Positions 46,330-59,100 of a DNA stretch of 64,000 bases are shown here, piece after piece. The position numbers and the translations under genes are program-made. Under the pieces are notes generated by a model. It searched no databases, was not told the DNA's origin, and saw nothing but the letters and a program-made list of their open reading frames with translations. Within the stretch, counting starts at the first letter, position 1. Each line of letters begins with the position of its first letter. The DNA is from Linum tenue (taxonomy: Eukaryota; Streptophyta; Magnoliopsida; Malpighiales; Linaceae), in NCBI GenBank assembly GCA_946122785.1, contig CAMGYJ010000011.1, forward strand, positions 3,596,001 to 3,660,000. The letters are read 5' to 3'.

Positions 46330-48963
46330 CGCATGTTTCATCTCCCCACTGCTGACGATGGACTATCCCCGCCGGCAAAAAAAGATCCGACCGCCGGCAA
46401 AGGCTCCGATTCAGAGGTTGGGGCGGATTCGTCGGTTACCGGCATAGATCTTCCACCCCGAGACACTCGGACGGGGAGCAGTATGGCGGTTGGGATCCGA
46501 TTTGGATTGGGAAACAATCACGGGTTTGCTTCCCCGAAGAAAGCGCCTGGATTGGGAAACAATCTCGGGTTTGCTTCCCTGAAGAAAGCGCCTGGATCAA
46601 TAATTAATAAAAATAAAAACAAAATAATAGCAGAGGATTTTCGGAATCAAACTGCTCTTGGGACTCCTAGTCCTTTTCAAATTCTACAACCTAAAGGAAC
46701 CTGGCAGATTGGAATGGCTTTAAAGGGAGGAGCTCGGCCCCCATCTTTCTCATTCAAACCTATCCCCCAGACTTGGTTTTTCTGTAAACCTGCTCTGCTG
46801 CGTGGTAAAGGAATCGGAGAAGAGCCGCCATTCCAGCCTGCCGTCCAGAATAACAAAGGTACGGTGGCTGGTGTTACCAGTCCGCCTCCCTGCTCTGTTT
46901 TGCTCCCTCTCCCCTCTAGTCCATCTTGGCTTTCCACTGCGGCCTCCCCTGCGTTGTGTCCCATTAAGAGGCAGGGGATCAATATCTTGAATTCTAACCT
47001 CGTCTTTCATTATAACCCGTGTCAGGTTCAGGGAATAACAATGGAAAGAGCAGCTGATGATCAGGTTGTGAAATTCAACCTGGATGAGGTCCAGTCCTCA
47101 AAGTTTCGTGCATCACGGTCTCTTTTGGGACGTTTATTTACGGGGAATCAGCTCACTAATGAAGAGCTTAGAGCAGATTTGGGTGAGGCGTGGTAATTGA
47201 GAGGCCACCTTCGGGTATCGCGTACCAAACATGGCCTGATTGAGATCGTGATGCCCAGCGAGGAATCAAAAATTTGGGTATTGAAACGAACTCCATGGGT
47301 GATTAAGGATAAATTGATTAACCTTCGATCCTGGATTCCCGTGATAACTAAGCAGATCTATGACGATCTTGCTGTGGCTCCCTTCCGCATCCAGCTCTGG
47401 GATGTGAAGGAGGATTGCTGTACCAAAGAATTTGGACAGAAAGTTGTAGCTCCCACCATTGGCCAAGTCCTAGAGTCCGGTGTCTTCGCATGCAAAGATA
47501 CGGGGGAAAGCTTTGTGAAAGTTCGTGCTTTGGTGGATTTTTCGAAACCTCTGAGGTCCCAACTTATGGCGGTCAGTGAGGAAACAAGTTACTTTTGGAT
47601 TCGTTTGAAATATGAATTCCTTCCGACGTTTTGCTATCATTGCGGCCGACTGGGACATGCTCGTCGTGATTGTACTTTTGACCCTCCAAAGGGGAAAGAA
47701 AGATTTGCTCCCCACATGACTACAAGGAATATGGGGCGCAAAATTTATGAGGAAGTGGAGTCAAATGCTGGATTTCGTGGTACTCGAAATACTGTCTGGG
47801 TTAACAGGCAGGTGCGACAGCAAGGAGAAGGAACTGGCTTGGAAAAAGGTCGCGGACAGGGCTTAAGGGCGGGTGAGGCTGCTCCTCCTGGGCCTGATAC
47901 TGATCAACTTCATCCTAGGCAGATGGGCCGACCCAACTCGCCTAGGCCCATGACGAAGGCTAAGCCCAAGCTCGCTAGCCCGAAGGGCTTCCCAGTCCGA
48001 CGATCTCCGGTGGCCCGCTTTGGTGGTGGATCTAGGAAATTACGGAGGACTAGTCCAGGCACTGGTCCTAGTCGCCCCTTGGCGGGTGGGAATAGAGATA
48101 AGCCGCGCCAGGCCCAGAGACGTGGCGACTCACCAGACCAGCCCAGGAACCAAGTCTCGCCAGATATGCATCCTCAAATGCAGACGGTGCTAGAGGAGTC
48201 CAGGCGCCAGCGACTGCTCTTGGAAGATGATTCAGATGATGATCTAGACCTGGACCAGGCTCCAGGTGCGAATGTGGCCATGGGGGAGAAGGCTCAGCAA
48301 CAGCCGCTGGAGTGTATGCCGCGTGGGGAGAGGCCTTCCTCTGGCATGGCAGCTCAACAGCAGCAGCCGAATCCCTAGTCTATGCCGGGTAAGCTGAAGG
48401 GCAAGTTGAGACTCTCCCATAGTGCAGCAAAACCCTATAAAATGAAAGTTCATGGGAATGGTAATGCGACCATACCCCAAAGCCCATCAGAGGGGTTGAA
48501 GAATGGCATTAATGGAGGTCCCAAGGAGGAACAGGTTATTGCTGACTCTGGTTCGGAAGAGGAGATGCACTGCTTTGAGATTAAGAAGCGTATCCCTCTG
48601 GGGAGTGGCACACATCAGGCTCCGATGCCCTCCGGTCGGGTTAACAAAGTTGTGGCCGCTTTTGAGGCAGGTCTTAGCTTGGCTCATGAGAGTCCCAGGA
48701 AGCACCCTGGTGGAGAGAAGGCCCTGAGTGACTATGCTGCTGGGATGCGACAGGTTGGGGAAGAAGGCTATGTTGAGGAAATCCTGGATGAATATGGATC
48801 GAATATGATGCACCCGGCAATGGGGGCTCGAAAACGATCGCTGGAGCATGTAGGAGGGGATCTGGGCCTTCCCCCGTCTCCGAAAAAACAGTTTGTGGAA
48901 GTTGATGACGTTGGTGATCAGGTGGAGGAAGCCAGCCTTGAGTGGCCCCAGGCAGATAAATGA
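46330..48963 (+). pseudogene. LINE ORF1, broken
   Basis: One frame runs from about 46330 to a TGA at 48961 but is interrupted by TAA at 47194 and TAG at 48376. Around the first stop it encodes a DUF4283-like segment (SRSLLGRLFTGNQLTNEELR before it, IWVLKRTPWVIKDKLINLRS after it). A CCHC knuckle, CYHCGRLGHARRDC, lies near 47632-47673, followed by a Pro/Arg-rich tail. The upstream frame at 45779-46312 may be its shifted N-terminus. ORF1 proteins bind LINE RNA. The last base pairs overlap the ORF2 start (ATGA). Confidence 0.8.
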
Positions 48964-51900
48964 GGCTTTTGGCGTGGAATGTGAGAGGAATTGGCCCATC
49001 CCTCACATTTCAAACTGCTGTTGGGTTAGTTCACTCTAATAAGCCGGACTTGGTGTTCTTTTCGGAAACACGTTCGAGACGGCGTGTAGTGTCCCGCCGT
49101 TTGCGTGGGTTAGGTTTTGAGTCTTCTTGTTGTTTTTTTGTTGATGCGGTTGATGCATCTGGTGGTTTAGTTGTCGCGTGGGCTCCTGAAGTTGCTGCTT
49201 CGGTGTTTTTTCATTCGGATTTTTGTATTTGTCTTCAAGTTAATGAAATGAGTTTTTCGTATGTGGCGATCTTTGTTTACATTAGTTGCAATGTAACTCG
49301 TCGTGCTACTCAGTTAGACCAGCTCCGTGAGCTCTGTGCCGGTATCCAAGTCCCATATGTTATTTTGGGCGATTTTAATACGACTCTCCATGAGAGTGAG
49401 AAGGATGGAGGGAATCGTTGGAATGCTACGCAAGCCCTCAGTCTCCATAATTTTATCCAGAATTTGGGCCTTCTAGACCCGGGTTTTCAGGGAGATCAAT
49501 TCACTTGGACTAATAAGTGCATGGGGGAGGCCTGTGTTAGAGAGAGATTGGATAGGGCCCTGTGCTCACAGTCGTGGCTAGACCGCTTTCCGGATACCTT
49601 GGTCAAGCACTTTACGGACCAGGGATCAGACCATCGGGCGCTTATCCTTTCCGATAAACCATATGTGCGTAATAGTCGCCCTCTTTTCCGGTTTGATGCC
49701 CGTTGGGCGGATAACCCTGAGGTGAAGGCCATGGTTGCTTATGTTTGGCAGGAAGATATCCAAGGAACCCCGATGTTTCGATTGTGGGAGCGCCTCAAGA
49801 AGCTGCGGCATTTATTATATGATTGGAGCAGGGCGGGAACCACTAATTCGTTACGAAATATCAGAACGCTCCAAAGCGAGATTGAGCGGATTAAGCTTAT
49901 TCACCCGATTGATTGGGATACGATCCGTGGCCTGGAAACTGAATTAACTAGGCAATGGGAGGCGGAAGAAGTTTACTGGCAGCAAAAGTCCAGAGTTCAC
50001 TGGTTGAAGAAGGGAGATAAAAACACGTCTTATTTCCACACAGTGACTAGAGTGCGCCGTAAACGGAACTTTGTATCAGGTCTTAGAAATGAGACTGGTG
50101 AGTGGATTACTGATGAGAAAGGAAAAGCGGATATCGCCACCAGTTTCTATGGCCATCTGTTCACTTCGGAAAACCAAGTCCCCAATATGGGGGAGAGAGT
50201 GGCTTCGTTGCCTATCAACCGCAGTGTGACACCGGAAATGAATGCGGGTCTGACGGCAGTGGTCCACCCGGAGGAAGTGCGGAAAACTGTCTTTGCAATG
50301 GGAGCCAAGCAAGCTCCTGGTTCTGATGGGTTTACGGGCAAGTTTTTTAAAGCCTTTTGGGGCATTGTAGGTGACTCGGTGGTTGACGCTGTCTGCTCGT
50401 TCTTCACGACGGGAAGGATGCTCCGTAGCTTCAATCATACCTGGCTCACGTTGATCCCCAAAGTGGATAATGTGGAATCCATGAGGCAGCTTCGCCCTAT
50501 CAGTTTATGCCAGTTTGTGTATAAAATCATAGCTAAGATCATGGCTGAACGATTATCGGGCCTGTTACCTAACATTGTTTCTTCAGGCCAAAACGCTTTC
50601 ATTAAGGATCGACAAATTGTGGAAAATATCCTCCTCGGACATGAGTTAATGCATTACTTGAAAATCAAGAAGTAAGGTAAGAAGGGGTACATGGCTCTTA
50701 AGGTTAGAAAAGGCCTATGATAGAGTTGAATGGCCGTTTCTTCTTGCAATTTTGGACAAGATGGGTTTTGACTCAGTTTGGCAGGGGTGGATACATGAAT
50801 GCCTCCGGTCGTCTTCTTTCTCGGTCATGATGAATGGGACTCCCTCAGGATTCTTCAGACCGTCACGGGGACTGCGGCAAGGTGATCCGCTATCGCCTCT
50901 TCTTTTTGTGCTGTGCACTGAGGGGTTTGCGGCACTCTTGCGTCAGGCAATTGAGGATAAGAGGTTGGCAGGGGTTAAAGTGGCCCCGTGTGCCCCACGT
51001 ATATCACATTTATTCTTTACTGATGATTCTTATCTGTTCCTGCGGGGCACGCTGCAGGAGTGTGAAAATTTAATCACGGTACTAAATGAATATGAGGAAC
51101 TTAGTGGGCAGCGTGTTAATTTGGGTAAATCGGCCGTTTGTTTTAGTAAGAATGTTGCTCTTCCTGACCAGGAGTTCTTAGCGGCGATTTTGGGAGTTGG
51201 AGCTGTTGGGGTGCATGATAAATATCTGGGTCTCCCCACTTTGATTGCTCGGTCTAAAATGGAGTCCTTTCGATATTTGGAGGCTAAGCTGTTGGAAAGG
51301 CTGCAGGGATGGAAACGTAGGACCCTATCCTGGGCAGCGAAGGAGACGCTGATTAAGTCCATTGCCTTGGCTTTGCCGTTGCATGTCATGTCTTGTTTCA
51401 AGATGCCTCTATCGTTGTGTCGCCTTTTAGACAAGCATGTTGCGCGCTTTTGGTGGGGTGATGAGGAGGGGCACCCGAGAATTAGATGGATGGCCTGGCG
51501 GGATATGTGTAGGAGTAAGCATGAGGGGGGTATGGGCTTCCGCCGGTTTGAGCAGTTCAATCAGGCTCTTTTAGCCAAGATTGGCTGGCGTATTTTGGTT
51601 GAGCCTCAATCGCTTCTAGCCCAGGTCTATAAGGGTAAGTATTTCCCCTCAGGGCATTTTCTCAATGCGAAAGCCAGGTCGCGTCCTTCTTGGGGTTGGC
51701 AAAGCATCTTGTATGGTCGTGATTTGTTAGAAATGGGCCTCAGATGGCAAATTGGGAATGGGCGCTCGGCCTCCCTGCTTCGGTCCCCCTGGGTTCCTCA
51801 GCTATAGCTTGATCCCCCGAGATTTAATCCGGTGGTTCTTCCGGTGGGGGGGGGGGGGGGATCCAACGGTGGCTGAGGTAATTTGTCAGGGGGAGGGGCG

Positions 51901-53059
51901 GTGGTGTGATTCCAAGCTCAGCATGTGGTTTGATCCGCCTACGTGCCGTATTATAAAAACTATTCCCCTTCCCAGACAGGATCTTCCAGATAAATTGATT
52001 TGGCATTTTACGCCGGATGGGGTATTCTCGGTTAAGTCGGCCTATCATCTGGCTGTCTCCCTAGATAGAAGGAGGGGCCGTTGGAAGGCGTCAGCTAGTT
52101 GGATGGATAGATCCAGTTGGATCAGGTTATGGGAGGCGAATATTCCCCCGAAGCTGAAAGTTTTTGTTTGGCAAATTCTCAATCGAACTCTCCCCACAAC
52201 GGAGGCCCTTATTGAGCGTAGGGTCCCTGTCCACCCTCGTTGCCCGGTCTGTTGGGGTGGCCCGGAAACCATGGAGCATCTGTTTCTGGATTGTCCGGTG
52301 GCGCGCCAGCTCTGGGGGCTCGCCGGGCTAGAGTACATAGGGGAGGGGTTGCCCCGCCAGACTTTTCCTTTGTTTCTTAAACGTTTACTGGCCGTAATTC
52401 AGCAGCCGGAGCTCCTCATGGCAGTTGTCTCTGTCCTGTGGCGCGTCTGGCGGTCGAGGAATTGGGTAGTGTTTGAAGGGAAGCAGTTTGGGTTCCCCGC
52501 ATTGATGAGACAGTTTTCTCAGCAGTATGAGGAATGGGTGGGGTTACCAGTGGATGTGTCAAGTGCGCCTTCTCCCCCGGCGGTTCCATGGTCAGGTGGA
52601 CCGGACCAGGGGGCAGGGTTTATTTGCTAGTGGGATGGAGCGACTAGGAAGGGGTCGCATTCAGCAGGTGGCATGGTTCTCCTGGCTCCCTCGGGGGATG
52701 TTCTTATGGCTCACGGGATTCAGTTTCAGGGGGTTGATGACCCAGCGATCGTGGAGTTGCTTGTGCTCCGGGAGGCCATTACTTGGTGCTTGGGCCAGGG
52801 TTTCACGGGAATGCGCTTCGAAGGGGATGCCAAGGTTATTATTGATAAAATCAACTGCAAGGATGCGAGGGATAACCGGATGGGTGCTGTGCTGGAAGAA
52901 GTCTTACATTATTTTGGTAGCAATCCTGGGTTTAGTGTGCGATTTATAGGTCGGAGTAGTAATAGGACAGCCCATATGGTGGCTAGGAAAGCCCTCTCTT
53001 TGTACCCGGCTATGAGTCGCTCTTTTAATTTTCGGACCTGGCTTAGATCCAGGGTGTAA
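48960..53059 (+). pseudogene. LINE ORF2: endonuclease, reverse transcriptase, RNase H, broken
   Basis: Starts ATG at 48960. The AP-endonuclease domain (MRLLAWNVRGIG ... ILGDFNTTL ... GSDHRALIL) spans to about 49650 and RT from about 50290. The frame is lost at a TAA (50673) and a small deletion near 50704 (VRKGL for V-D-x-E-K-A-Y-D). RT resumes at 50752-51807 with GLRQGDPLSPLLF and an altered catalytic box, FTDDSYLF, where plant LINEs usually have FADD. The zf-RVT domain (52100-52400, PKLKVFVWQILNRTLPT, CPVCWGGPETMEHLFLDCP) follows after another shift, then RNase H at about 52670-53059 with stop TAA. A poly-G run at 51847-51860 adds instability. It cannot make a working enzyme. Confidence 0.88.
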
Positions 53060-53112
53060 CTATCTATTGTTTGGTATCAATATATGATTATCTTTTGTCA
53101 AAAAAAAAAAAA

Positions 53113-53697
53113 ATAACTCACACGTCTGTTTCCCTTGGCCATCGATTCGGCAACGAAGCCTGCTGTCGGCATCTCCTCGTCGGTGAATGGAGAGAGAGAA
53201 CCTGTCAATACCCTTGGAGCTCTGCCTATTGCCACTACTACTACTCTGCTGAAAAGAACAAAGAAAATCACTCCAGAGACTGCATTTTTTTTATGCTCTC
53301 TCTGTTATGCCCAAACGAAATTTAAAAGAATATGTTTGTGCAAAAATTTAATAAAGGGGTGCGTTTGTTAATCTAAGAGAGGAATATATATATTACTATA
53401 TATAAACCAAAAGACAGTTTACTGTTGCCTAAGTTCTTATTACTCTGCATGACTGTTAATTTTTTCCTATGACAAACCAATTATTTATTGACAAGTGGCT
53501 AAGTGGGAAGTGGAGGCTGTTAAGCTTTCACATAATTTCTTCATGGATGACATGATGAAATACCATTTCTTCAGCTTCTTCATAAATCAAATTGGGGTGA
53601 AAATGGTTATCATCTAGTCGTTTTTATTTTCCTATTTTTTTCGAAATTCTTTTATACTCATTGAGAACAGAATTAATTAGTTGGGAAAAACTATTAA
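53113..53697. other. Spacer after the LINE
   Basis: 53113-53290 is open in one frame (PLAIDSATKPAVGISSSVNG and on) and may be an old exon or captured piece, but I do not recognise it. The rest is AT-rich. Confidence 0.35.
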
Positions 53698-54446
53698 TCT
53701 CAACCCCGTAGTAATGCACGGGTGGACATATTTTTAATATGTACGTGAAGTAGGAATGACAATGTGGTAGGTCGGTACGAGTATCTCGATACCCATACAC
53801 GCTTTGTGGTAGTTTGGATAATTTATTACGGGGCGAAGGTCGATCTATATGAGTATGTAATTTCAACACAAAATTGTGAAAATATTCATTTTTCATACAA
53901 AAAAAAAGTAAAACGTGATTAATGTTTTTAAGTTATTCGTGAAATTGAGCTTCTCATCTATTTACAACTTTATTATAAATAAAATATTATGTCATAAAAG
54001 TAGAAGAATAATTAATTTGAGTAATATTACATGTGATTTAAGCAAGAAACGGGTAAAAAATGGGTCGAGTCAAGACAGGTCAGGTTGAGGACACTACTCA
54101 TGCCCGCCCCGTCCAAAACAGGTAGGGTAAAACAGGTCAAATCAAAATTGTCATCCCTAATGTGAAGTGTATAACAAACGAAAACATCTCAACATACGGC
54201 AATTCATGTATCAAACGTATATTTTTACTAACTATGCCTTTCTAAAATAGTATGGTTGAAATGGTAAAACTAAAAACTAAAAAATAAGAAATTATAATGA
54301 TTAAATATCATGTCAAAAAATCCCGAGAAAGTAAATAAAATAGCTAAGCACAAACTTATTGAAACAATTATGTTTAGTATTATTGTGTCAACAACCAATA
54401 ATTCACCGTCTCTTAGCATCCGCAGCATAGCGCGGGTTCATTCTAG
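53698..54446 (+). mobile_element. Candidate non-autonomous Helitron
   Basis: Begins TCTCAACCCCGTAGTAATGC and ends CATAGCGCGGGTTCATTCTAG. That is a 5' TC, a 3' CTAG and an imperfect GC-rich hairpin just before the end. The flanks are A on the left and T on the right, as expected for Helitron insertion between A and T. There is no Rep/Helicase. A hAT-like element at 53751-54159 is nested inside. Confidence 0.6.
53751..54159. mobile_element. hAT-like element nested in the candidate Helitron
   Basis: Ends TAGGAATGACAATGTGG and the inverse of TAGGGATGACAATTTTG. The flanks acgtgaag and atgtgaag match at 7 of 8 bases. Interior words resemble the copy in P450 intron 2. Confidence 0.75.
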
Positions 54447-55669
54447 TATATATATATATAAGAAGCCCTAGTAGAAGAATATAAAACACGAACCCATATT
54501 AAAACTAAAGAATTTCCTTATTGGGCTATTCATAAGAAAGACTTTCCAACGAGCTCCGTGATTTCCGGTGGCCAAGATGAGTCTCAGATACTACTGTATG
54601 TCCATGATTAAGTCATCTCGGGTAGGGACATAGCTAATTTGGCATGGTTCAGATCTATAATTAAAAAAAAAAGTTAATAATGTATTTGGCCATTAAACTA
54701 AACTATACCAAAGTTTTCCTATCATGATCTCTGTACTATTTCTTTTTCTAACATAGTCATTCAAATCTAAACATTTTAATTCCTGTTGTGCCTCTTGTTA
54801 TTTAGAAGACTGCTAATCTTCTCTTCAACGGGGATCCAATTGCTCACTAGACACGCTAATTAGACACCAACTCATTCAGAAAATCATGTAATTAAAAGGT
54901 TACCCTAGCTATTTTTATTTTTTTTTTAAGTTTTGACAAAAGATAAACCAATTTGTTGAGTTTGATTGAAAATTGTAGGGTGAATTAAACTTATGAAAGT
55001 GATCAGTTGGGGAAGGTGTTAAAAATTATGGAGGAATTATCTTTGTTTTTGTAATTATGGGGACATTTTATGCACATGAGCCATCTATCAATGTTTAGGT
55101 AAGTCCCAATTTATGGAGACAGACAAACTTTGAACGCTAAGGATTAGATTGAAAAAAATATATACTTTCAGGAGGCATAATAGGAAAAATAAATAATTCC
55201 CACTTCACACGCTATGAAAGTAAGAGCAATATAGTTCAGTGGCCAAAAGTGTTATTAACTCTTCCAAAAACAATTGACTGAGTCTGGACTCTCGAGAGTT
55301 CGTAAGTACCCGAAGTCAAGTAAATACTAAACGTGGAGAATCCTCTACCTGTAAATCTTTCCTTTAATAGTCTTTTTAATCATTATTTCTATTACCGGAA
55401 TTTCTTTAAATATTTTACCGTTGGATAATAATCAAAAATAGTTAAAAAATCATATTTAACTAGTTGAAATATCAAGTCTAATTAATTTAAAATAAAAAAA
55501 AAATTAAAACACGAATGGATACCATAAAAAAATTGAAATAAAGTAAGTCAAGAACAAAACGAAGCAGGCCATGAGTTGAAAATAAATATTCATGATTCAA
55601 CTCATACTACCGAGACAGAATAATACATGTCCCATATCGAGTCACGTCTGGTAATACCCGATAAAAGTG
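54447..55669. other. Intergenic sequence, nothing recognised
   Basis: AT-rich with no credible gene. It precedes the promoter transposons of the terpene synthase gene. Confidence 0.35.
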
Positions 55670-55677
55670 GTTCAATC

Positions 55678-55904
55678 TAGTGATGGCAATGGGGCGGGCG
55701 GAGCGGGTACCTCAATACCCATGCCCCGCCCCACGCTACTACAAGTAGGGGTTAGCGAATAACTGGCCGATTATTGATTTAAACGGCCGATTAACCGGTA
55801 ACCGGTAACCGAACGACCACCCCTAACTACAAGTCGGGTAATACCCATCACTCGTAGATCAGGTCGTATAATACCCGCGAGGCGGGTTCAAATTCTGATC
55901 ACCG
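55678..55904. mobile_element. hAT-like element upstream of the terpene synthase
   Basis: The left end is TAGTGATGGCAATGGGGCGG and the right end an eroded inverse (AATTCTGATCACCG). The flanks gttcaatc (55670-55677) and gttcaatt (55905-55912) match at 7 of 8 bases. It is interrupted by an 80-bp element. It ends about 200 bp upstream of the ATG at 56107. Confidence 0.65.
55746..55825. mobile_element. 80-bp hAT micro-element
   Basis: Ends TAGGGGTTAGCG and ...ACCACCCCTA with a perfect 8-bp duplication, actacaag, at 55738-55745 and 55826-55833. Only 80 bp long, with TAACCGGTAACC and GGCCGATT repeats, it seems to consist of little more than the two ends. Confidence 0.85.
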
Positions 55905-56028
55905 GTTCAATTAGACATAGTTAGGCGCATATATGGTCTGCGTGCTCTGACCGGCACGGAAGATTCAGCTCCAACTATATATTCCACAAATGCGGCGTTC
56001 TTCGCCAAACTCCCATTTTTTTTCTTCC

Positions 56029-56036
56029 ATATATAG
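56029..56036 (+). promoter_or_regulatory. TATA box of the terpene synthase
   Basis: ATATATAG about 75 bp upstream of the ATG. The promoter upstream of about 55913 is transposon sequence. Confidence 0.5.
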
Positions 56037-56106
56037 ACGGAGTCCTGGAAGTAAATTCCAATTCAAATATAGTTACTACAACTGTTAATTATAGCTTCGA
56101 TCAAAT

Positions 56107-59100
56107 ATGTCCCTTCATTCAACCAACCCCGACCTGCAGCTGGCAGCAACGAGAGACTTGGACGGGACGCGATGGGGCAAAAACAACAAAGTCGCCGGAA
56201 CCGGCAGCTTGACGCAGCAGCAGCTTGCCGTCGACGGCGATCATCGGAAGGAGAGAATCAAGAAGCTCTTTGAGAAGTCCGAGCTGTCCGCCTCTGCCTA
56301 CGACACGGCATGGGTGGCGATGGTTCCATCTCCGGCGGTTTCACCGGAAAAACCAATCTTCCCGGGATGCCTGACCTGGATACTGGAGAACCAGCACGAC
56401 GATGGCTCCTGGGGTTTGCACTCCGTTCACGGCGGCGGAGACCCGACGTTGATGAAGGACGCTCTCTCGTCCACTCTGGCCTGCATTCTTGCACTCAAAC
56501 GATGGGGCACAGGCGACAACCACGTTCATAGCGGTAAGAGTATCGTTCTGACCTGAAGAATAATCCGTTGATCTCAATAATTCGAGTTATTGAGTGAGGT
56601 TCAGTTACTGTATGTTGTTAGCCAGGGCCAACCAATAAGGTAGGGCTGCGAGACCCTGCAGTTTCTAAAAAAAAAAAAATAGTTGTTGCAGTCATTTAAT
56701 TTATGATGAACTTGTGGTATATAGGGCTGGCTATTTGGTCCTAGACTGTTTGGTTTTACCCGAAACCGGACCGTATAACCCGTATAGGGACCGGACTGAG
56801 ACCGGATAGCAAACAATCAAATCTCATATTCGGGCTTAGATTTGAGGTAAAAAAACCCGGATAAATACCGGATAAGAGATCCCCAACACCTAAAATCAAG
56901 CTCAAATTGGGACCGGGCCGGGTCAAGACCGGACCGAATCAAGACCGGACTGTATCCAATCCAATCTTTGGTCCTTATATTCCCAAAAAGACCGGACTGA
57001 GACCGGATCAATTTGGTCCAATTTAACCGGACCAGACCGTATAGCCACCCCTAGTGGTATACCATTGATTATGATTATTATTATAACATTTTTAAATATA
57101 ATTAATACTAGTGCTAGTTAGTATTGGTCAATATTCTCATGTATATACGTGGTTAAATAATTACCATGAAGTTAACGTTTATACCATGGTGATTATTTAA
57201 CGATGATTGTTTTGTTAGTTTTTTAGTCTTAACGTTTACCATCTGTCCCACAGCGCTCGCTTTTATGGAGCGGAATTCAGGCTCCCTCGCGGATTCTAGC
57301 CAGCAAGCTCCAATCGGGTTCGACGTCGTATTCCCTTCCATGGTGCAAACATTGACTCGGGATTTCCGTTTGAATCTCCCGCTCGACGCCGCGCAAATCG
57401 ACGCCATGATCCGCAACAACAGAGACGTTGCGTTGACCGGCGTGGACCGATCCAACGGCCGTGACGCCTACTTGGCCTACATATTGGAAGGGATCGGAAG
57501 CTCTCATCAGGCTCGGGGAAATGCGATGAGGTTCCAGAGAAAGAACGGCTCGATCCTCAACTCGCCGTCGGCGACGGCCGCGGCTGTTATTCACGGTCAC
57601 GATGATGCACTCTCGCTCGGCTACCTCCGGTCGGTATTACGCACCACCACTGCCGGAAGCAACGCAGCCGCAGGTTTGTGTATACACGTGACGCGTATAT
57701 ATGGACGTACATCTGTCGAAAACTTCCGTTTAAATATTATTGACAGATTATTTCATTTTTTTCCTGTTTGTTCATGCTTCACGTACTAAACACGTATAAT
57801 ATTGTATAATAAGTTCAATATTCGTATGTAACGACGATAATTTGAATGTTATTTATACATTTATGTATTTTAAAAATAATTATTTCAAATTGATAATTAG
57901 ACATACAATTAGTTGAAAGATAAGGTAAAATACTCGTATCGTAACTTACTTGTATCGTATTTTACTGATTATATCTATGCTACGTCATATATGTGCAGTT
58001 CCAGCGGTTCATCCTCTTGAAATTCAGGCTCGACTCTGCCTGATCGATACGGTTGAGAGTTTGGGAATCGATCGTCATTTCCGAGAGGAGATCGAGCTGG
58101 CATTGGACGAGATCCACAGACGCTGGCGGCAGGGAGAGGAAGAGATATTCCTTGATGCCACAACTTGTGCCATGGCGTTTCGGATGTTACGCCTCAACGG
58201 ATATCCAGTGTCATCAGGTATTATTAGTACGTCACCGGGGAAAAAAAATTCACTTCTCTTGATGTTTTCAATAACTCGAGTTGTTGAGAGATATATCGAT
58301 GTTAATTATGTTTAATCGATTTATCTACGTACAGATGTCTTTGATCGATTCACAGAGGTTCGATTCTGGAGTGATACCCTAGAAGGGTATTTGAAGGATG
58401 AAAGAGCAGTTTTGGAGTTACACAAAGCTGCAAGAATCACTTGCCTGCACGACGGCGAGGCATCCATCCTTGGAAGACAACAGCTGTGGACGGCGCAGTT
58501 CCTTAAGCAACTTGCTCTGGATCACCACCATTGTCGCGATGTGAGCAATCACAGTCCAGCACAAAAGAAAAAACTAAATATTGTTGTCACTCAAGTAGGT
58601 GCCGCCGGTTAATTATTATATATATTAAATATACATATTGTGAAATTTGATTTGGGCCATAATAATAATATATATAAAATATGACTTTCGTAGGTGAATG
58701 ATGTTCTACGTTATCCATTCCACGCTGATTTGGACATCCTGGTTCACAAAAGAAATGCTGAGCGGTACTGTCCCGACAACACCAGGATTCTTAAATCCTC
58801 TTTCAGGTATGACTTCGAATTTTAGTCCCCGAATTAAATAATTAATTAATTAAATAATTAATCAATTATGTATGTACCTCAATTAAGGATGAAAATGTGG
58901 CGGATTTTGGAGCGGATTCCTCTAAACCAAGATTTTCTTTCTTTTCCTACACTTGTGCAGCTGTGCCGCTTTTGGGGGCCAAGATTTTCAGAAACTAGCA
59001 GTACAAGACTTCAACTCCCGTCAATCATTACACCGCAAAGAGCTCCAACATCTCATGCAGTACGTATATATATAGTTTAATAATATTAATTACCTGTTAA

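Larger units (their letters stand above)
45770..53112 (+). mobile_element. L1-type LINE (non-LTR retrotransposon), degenerate
   Basis: ORF1 (DUF4283-like domain plus zinc knuckle), ORF2 (endonuclease, reverse transcriptase, zf-RVT and a C-terminal RNase H domain), and a 3' poly-A at 53100-53112. The 5' boundary is approximate, and I could not find a target duplication. Several in-frame stops and frameshifts show it is dead, although the copy is nearly full length. Confidence 0.9.

Noticed and set aside
53113..53371. Small gene after the LINE poly-A
   Set aside because: Only one short open frame without a recognisable family or splice partners; left as spacer.
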